Below, piece by piece: positions 57,647 through 64,000 of a DNA stretch of 64,000 bases. The stretch's first letter is position 1. Each line of letters starts with the position of its first letter. Origin of the DNA: Candidatus Solirubrobacter pratensis (GTDB lineage: Bacteria > Actinomycetota > Thermoleophilia > Solirubrobacterales > Solirubrobacteraceae); the NCBI RefSeq assembly GCF_000425945.1, contig NZ_KE384481.1:310001-374000 (forward strand). The letters run 5' to 3'. A program made the position numbers and the translations under genes. Below the pieces are notes generated by a model. That model searched no databases, was not told the origin of the DNA, and was given only the letters and a program-made list of their open reading frames with translations.

Positions 57647-58839
57647 TGCGCTACCACAGCCTGGGCCGCATCCCGGCCAAGCGGCACGTCCAGTTCCGCG
57701 ATCCCGACTCGTCGGCCAACGGCAGCTCGCCGCTCCTCGTCGAGGAGGTGATGGGCTTCGAGGGCTTCTCGGGGAACGAGTCGATCCTCTACCACCTGTG
57801 GTCGCCGTGCCGCGTCAAGGACGTCGGCGAGTTCGAGCCGATCGTCCTCGAGGAGTGGGTGCCGGACACCCACGTGCACCGGCTCACGAACACGCGCGAG
57901 CTGGAGCCCCAGGGCGACTGCGTGCTGGGCCGGCGCGTGCTCCAGTACAACGGCGACGTCGAGCTCGGCATCTGCATCCCGGAGCGCGAGGCCGAGTACT
58001 TCTTCCGCGACGGCGAGGGCGACGAGGTGATCTTCGTCCACGAGGGCTCGGGCGTCGTGGAGACGATCTTCGGCACGCTGCCGTACTCGAAGCACGATTA
58101 CGTCGTGATCCCGCGCGGCACGACGTACCGCCTCCGCTTCGACGAGCCGCAGAAGTGGTTGACGTTCTACACGCCGGGCGAGATCGAGACGCCGAACCGC
58201 TACCGCAACCGCTACGGCCAATTGCTCGAGCACGCCCCGTTCTCGCAGCGCGACTTCCACCCGCCGGCGGAGCTCGTCACGCACCGCGATCGCAGCGAGC
58301 ACGAGGTCAAGGTCCGTGTCCGCGGCGGCTATCAGGACTACGTGCTCGACTACCACCCGCTCGACGTCGTCGGCTGGGACGGCTACGTCTACCCCTACAC
58401 GTTCAACATCCACGACTTCGAGCCCAAGGCCGGCCGGCTGCACCAGCCGCCGCCCGCGCACCAGACGTTCCAGGGCCCGAACTTCGTGATCTGCTCGTTC
58501 TGCCCGCGCATGCTCGACTGGGACGACCAGGCGATCGTGCTCCCCTACCACCACTCCAACGTGCAGAGCGAGGAGGTCATGTACTACGTCGACGGCGACT
58601 ACGCCGCGCGCAAGGGCGTCGACGTCGGCTGCTTCACCCTGCACCCCTCCGGACTGCCGCACGGGCCGCAGCCGGGGACGGTCGAGAAGTCGCTCGGGAT
58701 GAAGTCCACCAACGAGCTCGCGGTCATGTGCGACACGTTCCGCCCGCTCAAGCTCACCACGCTCGCGCGCGACCTGGACGACCCCAGCTACGCCTACTCC
58801 TGGTACGAGGAGGCCGCTCCGAGCGGAAATCCGGCGTGA
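57646..58839 (+). CDS. hmgA: Homogentisate 1,2-dioxygenase
   Basis: The 397-residue cupin-fold dioxygenase reads MRYHSLGRIPAKRHVQFRDP, FFRDGEGDEVIFVHEGSGVV, GTLPYSKHDYVVIPRGTTYR, and the iron site YHHSNVQSEEVMYYVDGDYA (His and Glu) with PSGLPHGPQPG (second His). It opens the homogentisate ring to maleylacetoacetate. It is somewhat shorter than the mammalian enzyme, as is usual in actinobacteria. GAGAGGAG lies nine bases before the ATG, which shares a base with the serpin stop. The isomerase and hydrolase that should follow are not in this window. Confidence 0.93.
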   Translation: MRYHSLGRIPAKRHVQFRDPDSSANGSSPLLVEEVMGFEGFSGNESILYHLWSPCRVKDVGEFEPIVLEEWVPDTHVHRLTNTRELEPQGDCVLGRRVLQYNGDVELGICIPEREAEYFFRDGEGDEVIFVHEGSGVVETIFGTLPYSKHDYVVIPRGTTYRLRFDEPQKWLTFYTPGEIETPNRYRNRYGQLLEHAPFSQRDFHPPAELVTHRDRSEHEVKVRVRGGYQDYVLDYHPLDVVGWDGYVYPYTFNIHDFEPKAGRLHQPPPAHQTFQGPNFVICSFCPRMLDWDDQAIVLPYHHSNVQSEEVMYYVDGDYAARKGVDVGCFTLHPSGLPHGPQPGTVEKSLGMKSTNELAVMCDTFRPLKLTTLARDLDDPSYAYSWYEEAAPSGNPA

Positions 58840-58883
58840 CAGGAGGTTCAGTTCTCGGCCGGGCCGCCGATCAGGGGGGCGAG

Positions 58884-59051
58884 ATGACGCCCTGGCCGCC
58901 AGTTGGGACGATCGAGGAGCCGTTGCGCACCCCGCTCTGGGTGATCCGGACGCTGGCCGACGCGCTGGCGGCCGAGGAGAGCCCGACCGAGGAGCACCGC
59001 CGGCACGTCGCGCGCCAGATCGCCCGCATCGCGCGCGAGCTCGAGCAGTAG
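58884..59051 (+). CDS. 55-residue helical protein resembling a histidine-kinase dimerisation helix
   Basis: The protein reads MTPWPPVGTIEEPLRTPLWV, IRTLADALAAEESPTEEHRR and HVARQIARIARELEQ. The RTPLWVIRTLADAL start, acidic turn and second heptad helix copy the HisKA dimerisation hairpin (tPL-I---a--L), but the phosphoacceptor His before the PL is replaced and no ATPase domain follows. AGGGGGG stands four bases before the ATG; a GTG at 58836 overlapping the hmgA stop would add 16 residues. It may be the last gene of the tyrosine operon. The function is unknown. Confidence 0.6.
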   Translation: MTPWPPVGTIEEPLRTPLWVIRTLADALAAEESPTEEHRRHVARQIARIARELEQ

Positions 59052-59134
59052 CCGCGCCGCCGCCCGGCCCTCCCGCCATCGACCCGCTCCCGCCCGCGAC
59101 GGCGCCGGCGCGCCCGGCTACCCTCGCGTGCGTC

Positions 59135-60247
59135 GTGCTCTACCGGCTCCTCTTCCGGCACGTGCTCACGCGGATCGACGCGGAGCGCGTGCACGCGCTC
59201 GCCGCGACGGCGCTGCGGCTCGCGACGGCGATCCCCGCGCTTCGCACCGCGCTCCGGCGGTGGACGAGGCCGGCCCCCGAGCTTCGCGTCTCCGCGCTCG
59301 GCGCGACGTTTCCCTCCCCGCTCGGCGTCCCGGCCGGGGTCGACAAGGGCGCGACGTGGTTCGAGGCGCTCGGCGCGCTCGGGTTCGGCTTCGTCGAGGT
59401 CGGGACGGTCACCGCGCTCGCGCAGCCCGGCAACCCGCCGCCGCGCATCACGCGCCTGGTCGCCGACCGCGCGCTGCTGAACAGCATGGGCTTCCCCAAC
59501 CCGGGCGCGGAGGCGACCGCCGCGCGGCTGCGCCGGCGGACCGGCGACACGATCGTCGCGGCGAACATCGGCAAGTCCAAGGCGGCGCCGCTGGAGCAGG
59601 CCGGCGCCGACTACCGCGCCGCGGTCCGGCTCGTCGCACCCCTGTCGGACTTCCTCGTGCTCAACGTGAGCTCGCCGAACACGCCGGGGCTGCGCGACAT
59701 GCAGGCCGTCGACGTCCTCGCCGCGCTCGTCTCCGAGGTCCGCGCGGAAGCCGGCACGAGCCTCCCGCTGCTGGTGAAGATCGCCCCCGACCTGCCGGAC
59801 GAGCAGATCGACGCAATCGCCGACCTCGCGGTCGAGCTCGGCCTCGACGGCATCGTCGCCACCAACACGACCCTCTCGCGCGACGGCCTCGAGGCGGATC
59901 GCGTGCTCTGGGAAGGCAAGCCCGGCGGTATCTCAGGCGCCCCGCTCAAGGCGCGCTCGCTCGCCGTCCTCGAACGCCTGCACCGCCGCGCCGGCGACCG
60001 CCTCACGCTCGTCTCCGCCGGCGGCATCGAGACGGCCGAGGACGCGTGGGAGCGCATCTTGGCCGGCGCCTCGCTCGTGCAGGCCTACACCGGCTTCATC
60101 TACGGCGGGCCGGCCTGGCCGCGCGCACTGAACCATGGCCTGCTGGAGCTGCTGCGGCGCGACGGCTACGCCTCGGTGCAGGACGCGATCGGCGCGGGCG
60201 TGGGCGGAGACGCCCGCCGCAAGGCTCGACCTCAGCCGTACCTTTAG
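59135..60247 (+). CDS. pyrD: Dihydroorotate dehydrogenase (quinone), class 2
   Basis: The 370-residue enzyme has the class 2 N-terminal membrane-binding helices (LYRLLFRHVLTRIDAERVHA), PLGVPAGVDKGATWFEALGA, LNSMGFPNPGAEATAARLRR, the catalytic-loop motif LNVSSPNTPGLRDMQ (Ser base), LLVKIAPDLP, VATNTTLSRDGL, GGISGAPLKARSLAVL, SAGGIETAEDAWERILAGAS and YTGFIYGGP (FMN phosphate). It oxidises dihydroorotate with quinone as acceptor at the membrane for pyrimidine synthesis. TACCCT ends ten bases before the GTG. Its stop overlaps the stop of the convergent kinase gene by four bases. Confidence 0.93.
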   Translation: MLYRLLFRHVLTRIDAERVHALAATALRLATAIPALRTALRRWTRPAPELRVSALGATFPSPLGVPAGVDKGATWFEALGALGFGFVEVGTVTALAQPGNPPPRITRLVADRALLNSMGFPNPGAEATAARLRRRTGDTIVAANIGKSKAAPLEQAGADYRAAVRLVAPLSDFLVLNVSSPNTPGLRDMQAVDVLAALVSEVRAEAGTSLPLLVKIAPDLPDEQIDAIADLAVELGLDGIVATNTTLSRDGLEADRVLWEGKPGGISGAPLKARSLAVLERLHRRAGDRLTLVSAGGIETAEDAWERILAGASLVQAYTGFIYGGPAWPRALNHGLLELLRRDGYASVQDAIGAGVGGDARRKARPQPYL

Positions 60248-61737
60248 ACACCCTGCTCGCGCATGACCGCGAGCTCGGTGATCGGCTGGCGCAGGATCGC
60301 CAGCGACGCGTGCAGCGCCAGGATCAGCCCCCAGCCGAAGATCGTCCAGCCCGGCCAGAAGTACCCGAGCCCGGTGACCGCCCAGACGATGATCAGCGCC
60401 ATCTGGACGACGCCGAAGATCGCCGCGTGCGTGAGCAGGCCGCGCCGGCGGCGCAGGCGCATGATCGCCGCGGTCCGCTCGTCGTAGACGATCCCGCGCT
60501 CCTGCGGCGGCTGCTCGTCGTCGAGGATCTCGGCCGGCAACTGCGCGCGGATCCTCGTCCCCTCGCCGGCGGGGCTGTCGACCGTCAGCGTGCCGTTCAA
60601 CGCGCCGACGCGGTCCAGCAGCCCGCGCAGCCCGGAGCCGGCCGCGGGGTCGGCGCCGCCGCGGCCGTCGTCGCAGACCTCGATGCAGAGCGCGTCGCCG
60701 TCGCGCCGCACCGTCACCGACGCGCGCTCGGCCTCCGCGTACTTGGCCACGTTGGCGAGCGCCTCGGAGACGACGAAGTACGCCGTCGCCTCGATCGTCG
60801 AGGGGAAGCGCTCGGCCGGCGCCTCCACCAGGTCGACGGGCACCGGCACGCGCGCCACGACGTCGCGCAGCGCCGCCTCCAGCCCGCGCGCGGTCAGCAC
60901 CGCCGGATGGATCCCGCGGGCGAGGTCACGCAGCTCGCCGATCGCCGTCCTCGCCTCGTCGGCCGCGACCGACACGAGATCGAGCGCGTCCTCGCCGCGC
61001 TCGAGGCGATCGCGCGCCATCCGCAGCTGCAGCGCGACCGCGACCAGACGCTGCTGCGCGCCGTCGTGCAGGTCGCGCTCGAGCCGGCGGCGCTCGGCGT
61101 CGGCGGCGGCGATGATGCGCGCCTGGGAGGAGCGCAGCGTGGCGACCTCGGGATCGGTCGGCGCCGTCAGCATCATGCGCGCGAACGTCGCGTGCAGCGT
61201 CGCGAACGCCGACGTCGCGCGGACCGAGATCGGCAGCAGCAGCAGGCCGGAGACGAACGCGCCGAACGCGACGGGGGCGGAGTCCACCGCGACGAGCCCG
61301 ACGTCGACGCCGTCGGACACCGACCAGTACAGGAGCGGCGCGAGCAGGAGCGAGAGCGGCAGCCCGAGCAGGATCGCGACGGCGGTGAAGTCGACGATCC
61401 CGAGCGGCAGGTGCACGATCAGGTACGCCAGGTCCTTCCACGTCGCGGGATCGCCGAGGCGGCTCGCCAGCCGCGCGAACCAGCCGCCCTCGGCCGGCCG
61501 GTACGGCGCGGGCAGCTCCACCCCGAGCAGGCGCGAAGCGAGGAAGCGCTCCAGCCGCGCCAGCAGCCGCCAGACCCACATCATGATGACGATCGGCAGC
61601 CCGAACGTCAGCACGGACACCCCGAGGCCGGTCGAGAGCCCGGCCGCGATCACGACGAAGTACGCGATCCCGAGCGGCAGCGCGGTCGTCAGGTACACGA
61701 TCCGCTTCCACGAGCGCGCGTCGACGGTCCACGCCAT
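60244..61737 (-). CDS. NarL-type histidine kinase with C-terminal membrane domain
   Basis: The 497-residue protein has an N-terminal sensor region with four membrane helices in two pairs (RIVYLTTALPLGIAYFVVIA, LIVHLPLGIVDFTAVAILLG), HisKA_3 with ERDLHDGAQQRLVAVALQLR and HATPase with SEALANVAKYAEAERASVTV and DDGRGGADP. After the ATPase comes an unusual tail with a basic linker (MRLRRRRGLLTHAAIF) and two more membrane helices (GVVQMALIIVWAVTGLGYFW, a 2TM domain). The sensor pairs resemble those of the kinase at 2.4 kb. No response regulator is adjacent. Confidence 0.88.
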   Translation of the reverse strand: MAWTVDARSWKRIVYLTTALPLGIAYFVVIAAGLSTGLGVSVLTFGLPIVIMMWVWRLLARLERFLASRLLGVELPAPYRPAEGGWFARLASRLGDPATWKDLAYLIVHLPLGIVDFTAVAILLGLPLSLLLAPLLYWSVSDGVDVGLVAVDSAPVAFGAFVSGLLLLPISVRATSAFATLHATFARMMLTAPTDPEVATLRSSQARIIAAADAERRRLERDLHDGAQQRLVAVALQLRMARDRLERGEDALDLVSVAADEARTAIGELRDLARGIHPAVLTARGLEAALRDVVARVPVPVDLVEAPAERFPSTIEATAYFVVSEALANVAKYAEAERASVTVRRDGDALCIEVCDDGRGGADPAAGSGLRGLLDRVGALNGTLTVDSPAGEGTRIRAQLPAEILDDEQPPQERGIVYDERTAAIMRLRRRRGLLTHAAIFGVVQMALIIVWAVTGLGYFWPGWTIFGWGLILALHASLAILRQPITELAVMREQGV

Positions 61738-61825
61738 GAGCGCGCGTACCGCTGAGGTCTGTGAGGCGGGCTGGACTGCGGTTATGGCGCCAAGCTACCG
61801 CGCGAGCGCGAACGCGGACCCGCGG

Positions 61826-62053
61826 CTAGGCGGTCTTGAGGATCGCGATCGTGTTCGCGGCGAACAGCACCGCGAAGAAGATGGTCCAGCGGTCCAGGTT
61901 GCGCTCCATCAGGGAGCCGCCTGAGCTGCCGCCGGCGACGCCGACGCCGAACGCCCCGGACATCCCCGCGTCCTTGCCCGAGTGCAGGAGCACGAGGAAG
62001 ATCACGCCGACGGCGATGAAGACCTGCAGGACCGAGAGGACCGTGTGGAGCAT
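61826..62053 (-). CDS. secG: Preprotein translocase subunit SecG
   Basis: The 75-residue protein has two transmembrane helices (LSVLQVFIAVGVIFLVLLHS; RWTIFFAVLFAANTIAILKT) and the SecG middle loop GKDAGMSGAFGVGVAGGSSG with ERNLDRWT. It is a small subunit of the SecYEG protein export channel. TACCCT ends ten bases before the ATG. It stands eight bases after the CcmI-like gene, so it may be in the same transcription unit as the cytochrome c genes while also having its own start. Confidence 0.92.
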   Translation of the reverse strand: MLHTVLSVLQVFIAVGVIFLVLLHSGKDAGMSGAFGVGVAGGSSGGSLMERNLDRWTIFFAVLFAANTIAILKTA

Positions 62054-62061
62054 GCGGTCGC

Positions 62062-62355
62062 CTAGGGTAGCGGCTCCGCCCGCTCCTCGACACGGTCGAG
62101 GCGCTTGAGCAGCTCCACGGCCTCGGCGCGCAGCCCGCGGTCCATCGCGCGCCAGTCGGCGTCGGAGAGCTTGCCGGTCTGATGATCGAGCTCCGCGTCG
62201 CGGATCTCGCGGTACTTGGCCTCCTTGGCCGCCTCGAGCTCCGCCCGCTCGGCCTCCAGCGCGAGGTCCTCCTCGTGCACCCGTCCCGGCCGCAGCGGGC
62301 CGGTGATCACGAAGACCACGGCGCCGAGGACGATCAGGATCAGGAGGTATTCCAT
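62062..62355 (-). CDS. CcmI-like small membrane protein
   Basis: The 97-residue protein has one N-terminal membrane helix (MEYLLILIVLGAVVFVITGP) and a coiled-coil tail with the CcmI-type pattern LEAAKEAKYREIRDAELDHQ, TGKLSDADWRAMDRGLRAEA, VELLKRLDRVEE. Full CcmI holds apocytochrome c for heme attachment through a long TPR domain, which is missing here. Its place between ccmF and secG supports a role in cytochrome c maturation. Start and stop are 26 and 8 bases from its neighbours. Confidence 0.72.
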   Translation of the reverse strand: MEYLLILIVLGAVVFVITGPLRPGRVHEEDLALEAERAELEAAKEAKYREIRDAELDHQTGKLSDADWRAMDRGLRAEAVELLKRLDRVEERAEPLP

Positions 62356-62381
62356 CGTGGTTCCGTCAGGGACGGGGCCAC

Positions 62382-64000
62382 TTACGCGGGAATGCGCACT
62401 TCACGCCCGACGCGTGCGGCGTAGGCCGCGCTGACGCGGCGGGCCACGCCGCGCGGGGTCGGCCAGATGGCGATCAACGCGCCGAAGAGGATCACGAAGG
62501 CGCCGACCCAGATCCACGTGACGAGCGGGCTGATGAGCAGGCGGAAGTTCGCCGGCGGCGGGTCCTTCGCGTAGCCCGCGGTCAGCCCCTGCAGCGCGAC
62601 CGCGAGGTACTCGTTCGCCTGCTGGGGCGTCAGCGCGCCGCCGGCCTTGGCGAAGACCTTGTCGCCCTCCGCGATGCGCGCGCGCAGGCGGCTCGTGTCG
62701 GGGTTCACCGCGCTCCAGACGTCCTTGAGCACGCCTTGGCGCAGGCCGACCTCGCTCGTCGCCTCGCCCTCGAAGAAGCGGGAGACCGGGCCGAGCGACG
62801 GGTCCTGTGATGGGAAGTAGTCCTTCGTCGTCGAGATCGTCTTCGCGGCCTGGCCGTCGCGCTTGACGCGCAGGACGGCGCCGAGCGAGATGCGCTCGAG
62901 CCGGCCGTTGGACGCGGCGTGCAGCTGCGACGTCGGCTTCACGTAGGTGAACGTGTAGCTGCCCACGCGCGTCGACTGGCCGGGCTTCAGCCGCGCGTCG
63001 TGGATCGCCTGGAAGCTCGAGGACGCCGAGACGCCGACGAACAGGATCATCACGCCGAGGTGCACGAGGTAGCCGCCGTAGCGGCGCCGGTTGCGGCGCA
63101 CGAGCGAGACGAGCGCGACCGGCATCGGCTCGCGCGCGACCGCGCGGCGCGCGTGCAGCCCTGTGGCGAACTCCTGCGCGACCACCGCGCCGACGAAGCC
63201 GGCGAGGGCGAAGAGCGCGAACGCCGTGACCGAGCCGCGGATGCCGAGCCCCAGCAGCAGCACGACCAGCAGCCCGCCGGCGAGCGCCGGGCGCAGCAGA
63301 TGCTTGCGCAGGGCCGCCGCGGAGGCCCGCCGCCAGGCGATCACCGGCCCGATGCCGGTCAGCAGCACGAGCACCAGCGCGAGCGGGACGATGTAGCGGT
63401 CGAACCACGGCGGGCCGACGGACGCCTGCGTGCCGGTCACCGCCTCGGAGATGAGCGGGAAGAAGGTGCCCCAGAAGACGACGAAGCAGAGCCCGACCAG
63501 CACGAGGTTGTTGAGCAGGAAGATCGCCTCGCGCGAGAGCAGCGAGTCGAGCCGGTGCTCGGAGCGCAGCATCGGCGCGCGCGTGACCACCAGCGCGACC
63601 GAGAGGGCGACCATCGCGCCGATCAGCAGCAGGAACGGCACCCCGAGCGTGGACGCGCCGAACGCGTGGATCGAGTTCAGGATGCCGCTGCGAACGAGGA
63701 ACGTGCCGAGGATCGCGAGCACGCCCGTCGTGAGCACGAGCGAGACATTCCAGATCTTCAGCATCCCGCGCCGCTCCTGGATCATCACCGAGTGCAGGAA
63801 CGCGGTGCCGGTCAGCCACGGCATCAGCGACGCGTTCTCCACCGGATCCCACGCCCAGTAGCCGCCCCAGCCGAGCTCGTGGTAGCTCCAGCGCGCGCCG
63901 AGCACGATGCCGAAGCCCAGCAGCGCCCAGGCGCCGAGCGTGAACGGGCGCGTCGAGCGGATCCACTCCGCGTCGAGCCGGCGCGTGATCAGCGCCGCCG
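62382..64000 (-). CDS. ccmF: Cytochrome c heme lyase subunit CcmF, 3' part
   Basis: The frame is open to the window edge, so the gene starts beyond 64000; 539 codons are visible. It has about ten membrane helices and the WWD heme-handling motif WGGYWAWDPVENASLMPWL. IQERRGMLKIWNVSLVLTTG and the ILNSIHAFGASTLG loop follow, with FWGTFFPLISEAVTG after the next helices. A large C-terminal periplasmic part (TYVKPTSQLHAASNGRLERI, KDYFPSQDPSLGPVSRFFEG) precedes the final helix WIWVGAFVILFGALIAIWPT. CcmF attaches heme to apocytochrome c in the system I pathway. A CcmI-like gene and secG follow on the same strand. Confidence 0.92.
   Translation of the reverse strand, partial: AALITRRLDAEWIRSTRPFTLGAWALLGFGIVLGARWSYHELGWGGYWAWDPVENASLMPWLTGTAFLHSVMIQERRGMLKIWNVSLVLTTGVLAILGTFLVRSGILNSIHAFGASTLGVPFLLLIGAMVALSVALVVTRAPMLRSEHRLDSLLSREAIFLLNNLVLVGLCFVVFWGTFFPLISEAVTGTQASVGPPWFDRYIVPLALVLVLLTGIGPVIAWRRASAAALRKHLLRPALAGGLLVVLLLGLGIRGSVTAFALFALAGFVGAVVAQEFATGLHARRAVAREPMPVALVSLVRRNRRRYGGYLVHLGVMILFVGVSASSSFQAIHDARLKPGQSTRVGSYTFTYVKPTSQLHAASNGRLERISLGAVLRVKRDGQAAKTISTTKDYFPSQDPSLGPVSRFFEGEATSEVGLRQGVLKDVWSAVNPDTSRLRARIAEGDKVFAKAGGALTPQQANEYLAVALQGLTAGYAKDPPPANFRLLISPLVTWIWVGAFVILFGALIAIWPTPRGVARRVSAAYAARVGREVRIPA

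Overview
The window is a 64 kb stretch of very GC-rich chromosome, almost fully coding, with many GTG starts, 1-13 base overlaps inside operons and frequent tail-to-tail overlaps of convergent genes. The gene mix points to a soil actinobacterium, most likely of the class Thermoleophilia (Solirubrobacter/Conexibacter-like): a MhuD-type heme-degrading monooxygenase, many NarL-type histidine kinases, PucR and GAF-type activators, an F420-type LLM oxidoreductase, and short actinobacterial-type proteins. This placement is inference from gene content; there is no rRNA or marker set to confirm it. About two dozen genes carry a TAnnnT box only 6-12 bases before the start codon, so leaderless or nearly leaderless mRNAs seem to be the rule for first genes, while internal or strongly expressed genes use a Shine-Dalgarno.

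Layout. 1-7.4 kb: end of an amino-acid permease, a heme monooxygenase, a three-gene DUF4097/histidine kinase/sugar-binding lipoprotein operon, DoxX, NDH-2 and a TetR regulator. 7.4-12 kb: fused PabB-PabC, then hypothetical and DsbA-like genes. 12-18.2 kb: an acetoin dehydrogenase cluster (acoX, acoA, acoB, acoC and a small ORF) divergent from a GAF-HTH activator plus FHA protein. 18.3-24.8 kb: PucR, a PHP phosphatase, a pseudokinase, an MFS exporter, an enolase-superfamily enzyme and a nitronate monooxygenase-like protein. 25.4-30.5 kb: a 48-residue protein, a MarR/MFS pair, and a PfkB kinase with two related LacI regulators set tail to tail. 30.6-39 kb: RecQ fused to a PRTase-like domain, an acyltransferase, a secreted Xaa-Pro-type hydrolase, HxlR, a PAS-GAF kinase and a RibD/DHFR-like reductase. 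40-47.6 kb: a large LuxR-AAA regulator, an ABC-2 exporter, and the only complete two-component pair. 47.5-52.9 kb: a frameshifted remnant, LysR, an EamA permease, an LLM oxidoreductase and a peptide-binding lipoprotein. 53.9-60 kb: a desaturase, Lrp divergent from an hppD-serpin-hmgA tyrosine catabolic operon, and pyrD. 60-64 kb: another kinase, secG, a CcmI-like protein and the 3' part of ccmF.

The most unusual part is not coding. Three long intergenic regions (24.8-25.4, 39.5-39.9 and 53.2-53.8 kb) hold divergent copies of one structured repeat: a central hairpin whose loop keeps CCTTCGAAC while the stem sequence changes, an AAACGATCA box, and several plus and minus copies of a CCTTAC...GTTCGCCGG...CCCG box. 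Two copies keep identical 84-base internal spacing. I do not recognise this family. It may be a structured RNA, a non-autonomous mobile element or a chromosomal architectural site. The middle copy lies beside gene remnants (a P450 C-terminus and a frameshifted fragment), which suggests a site of turnover.

No rRNA, tRNA, CRISPR array, transposase or prophage gene was seen.
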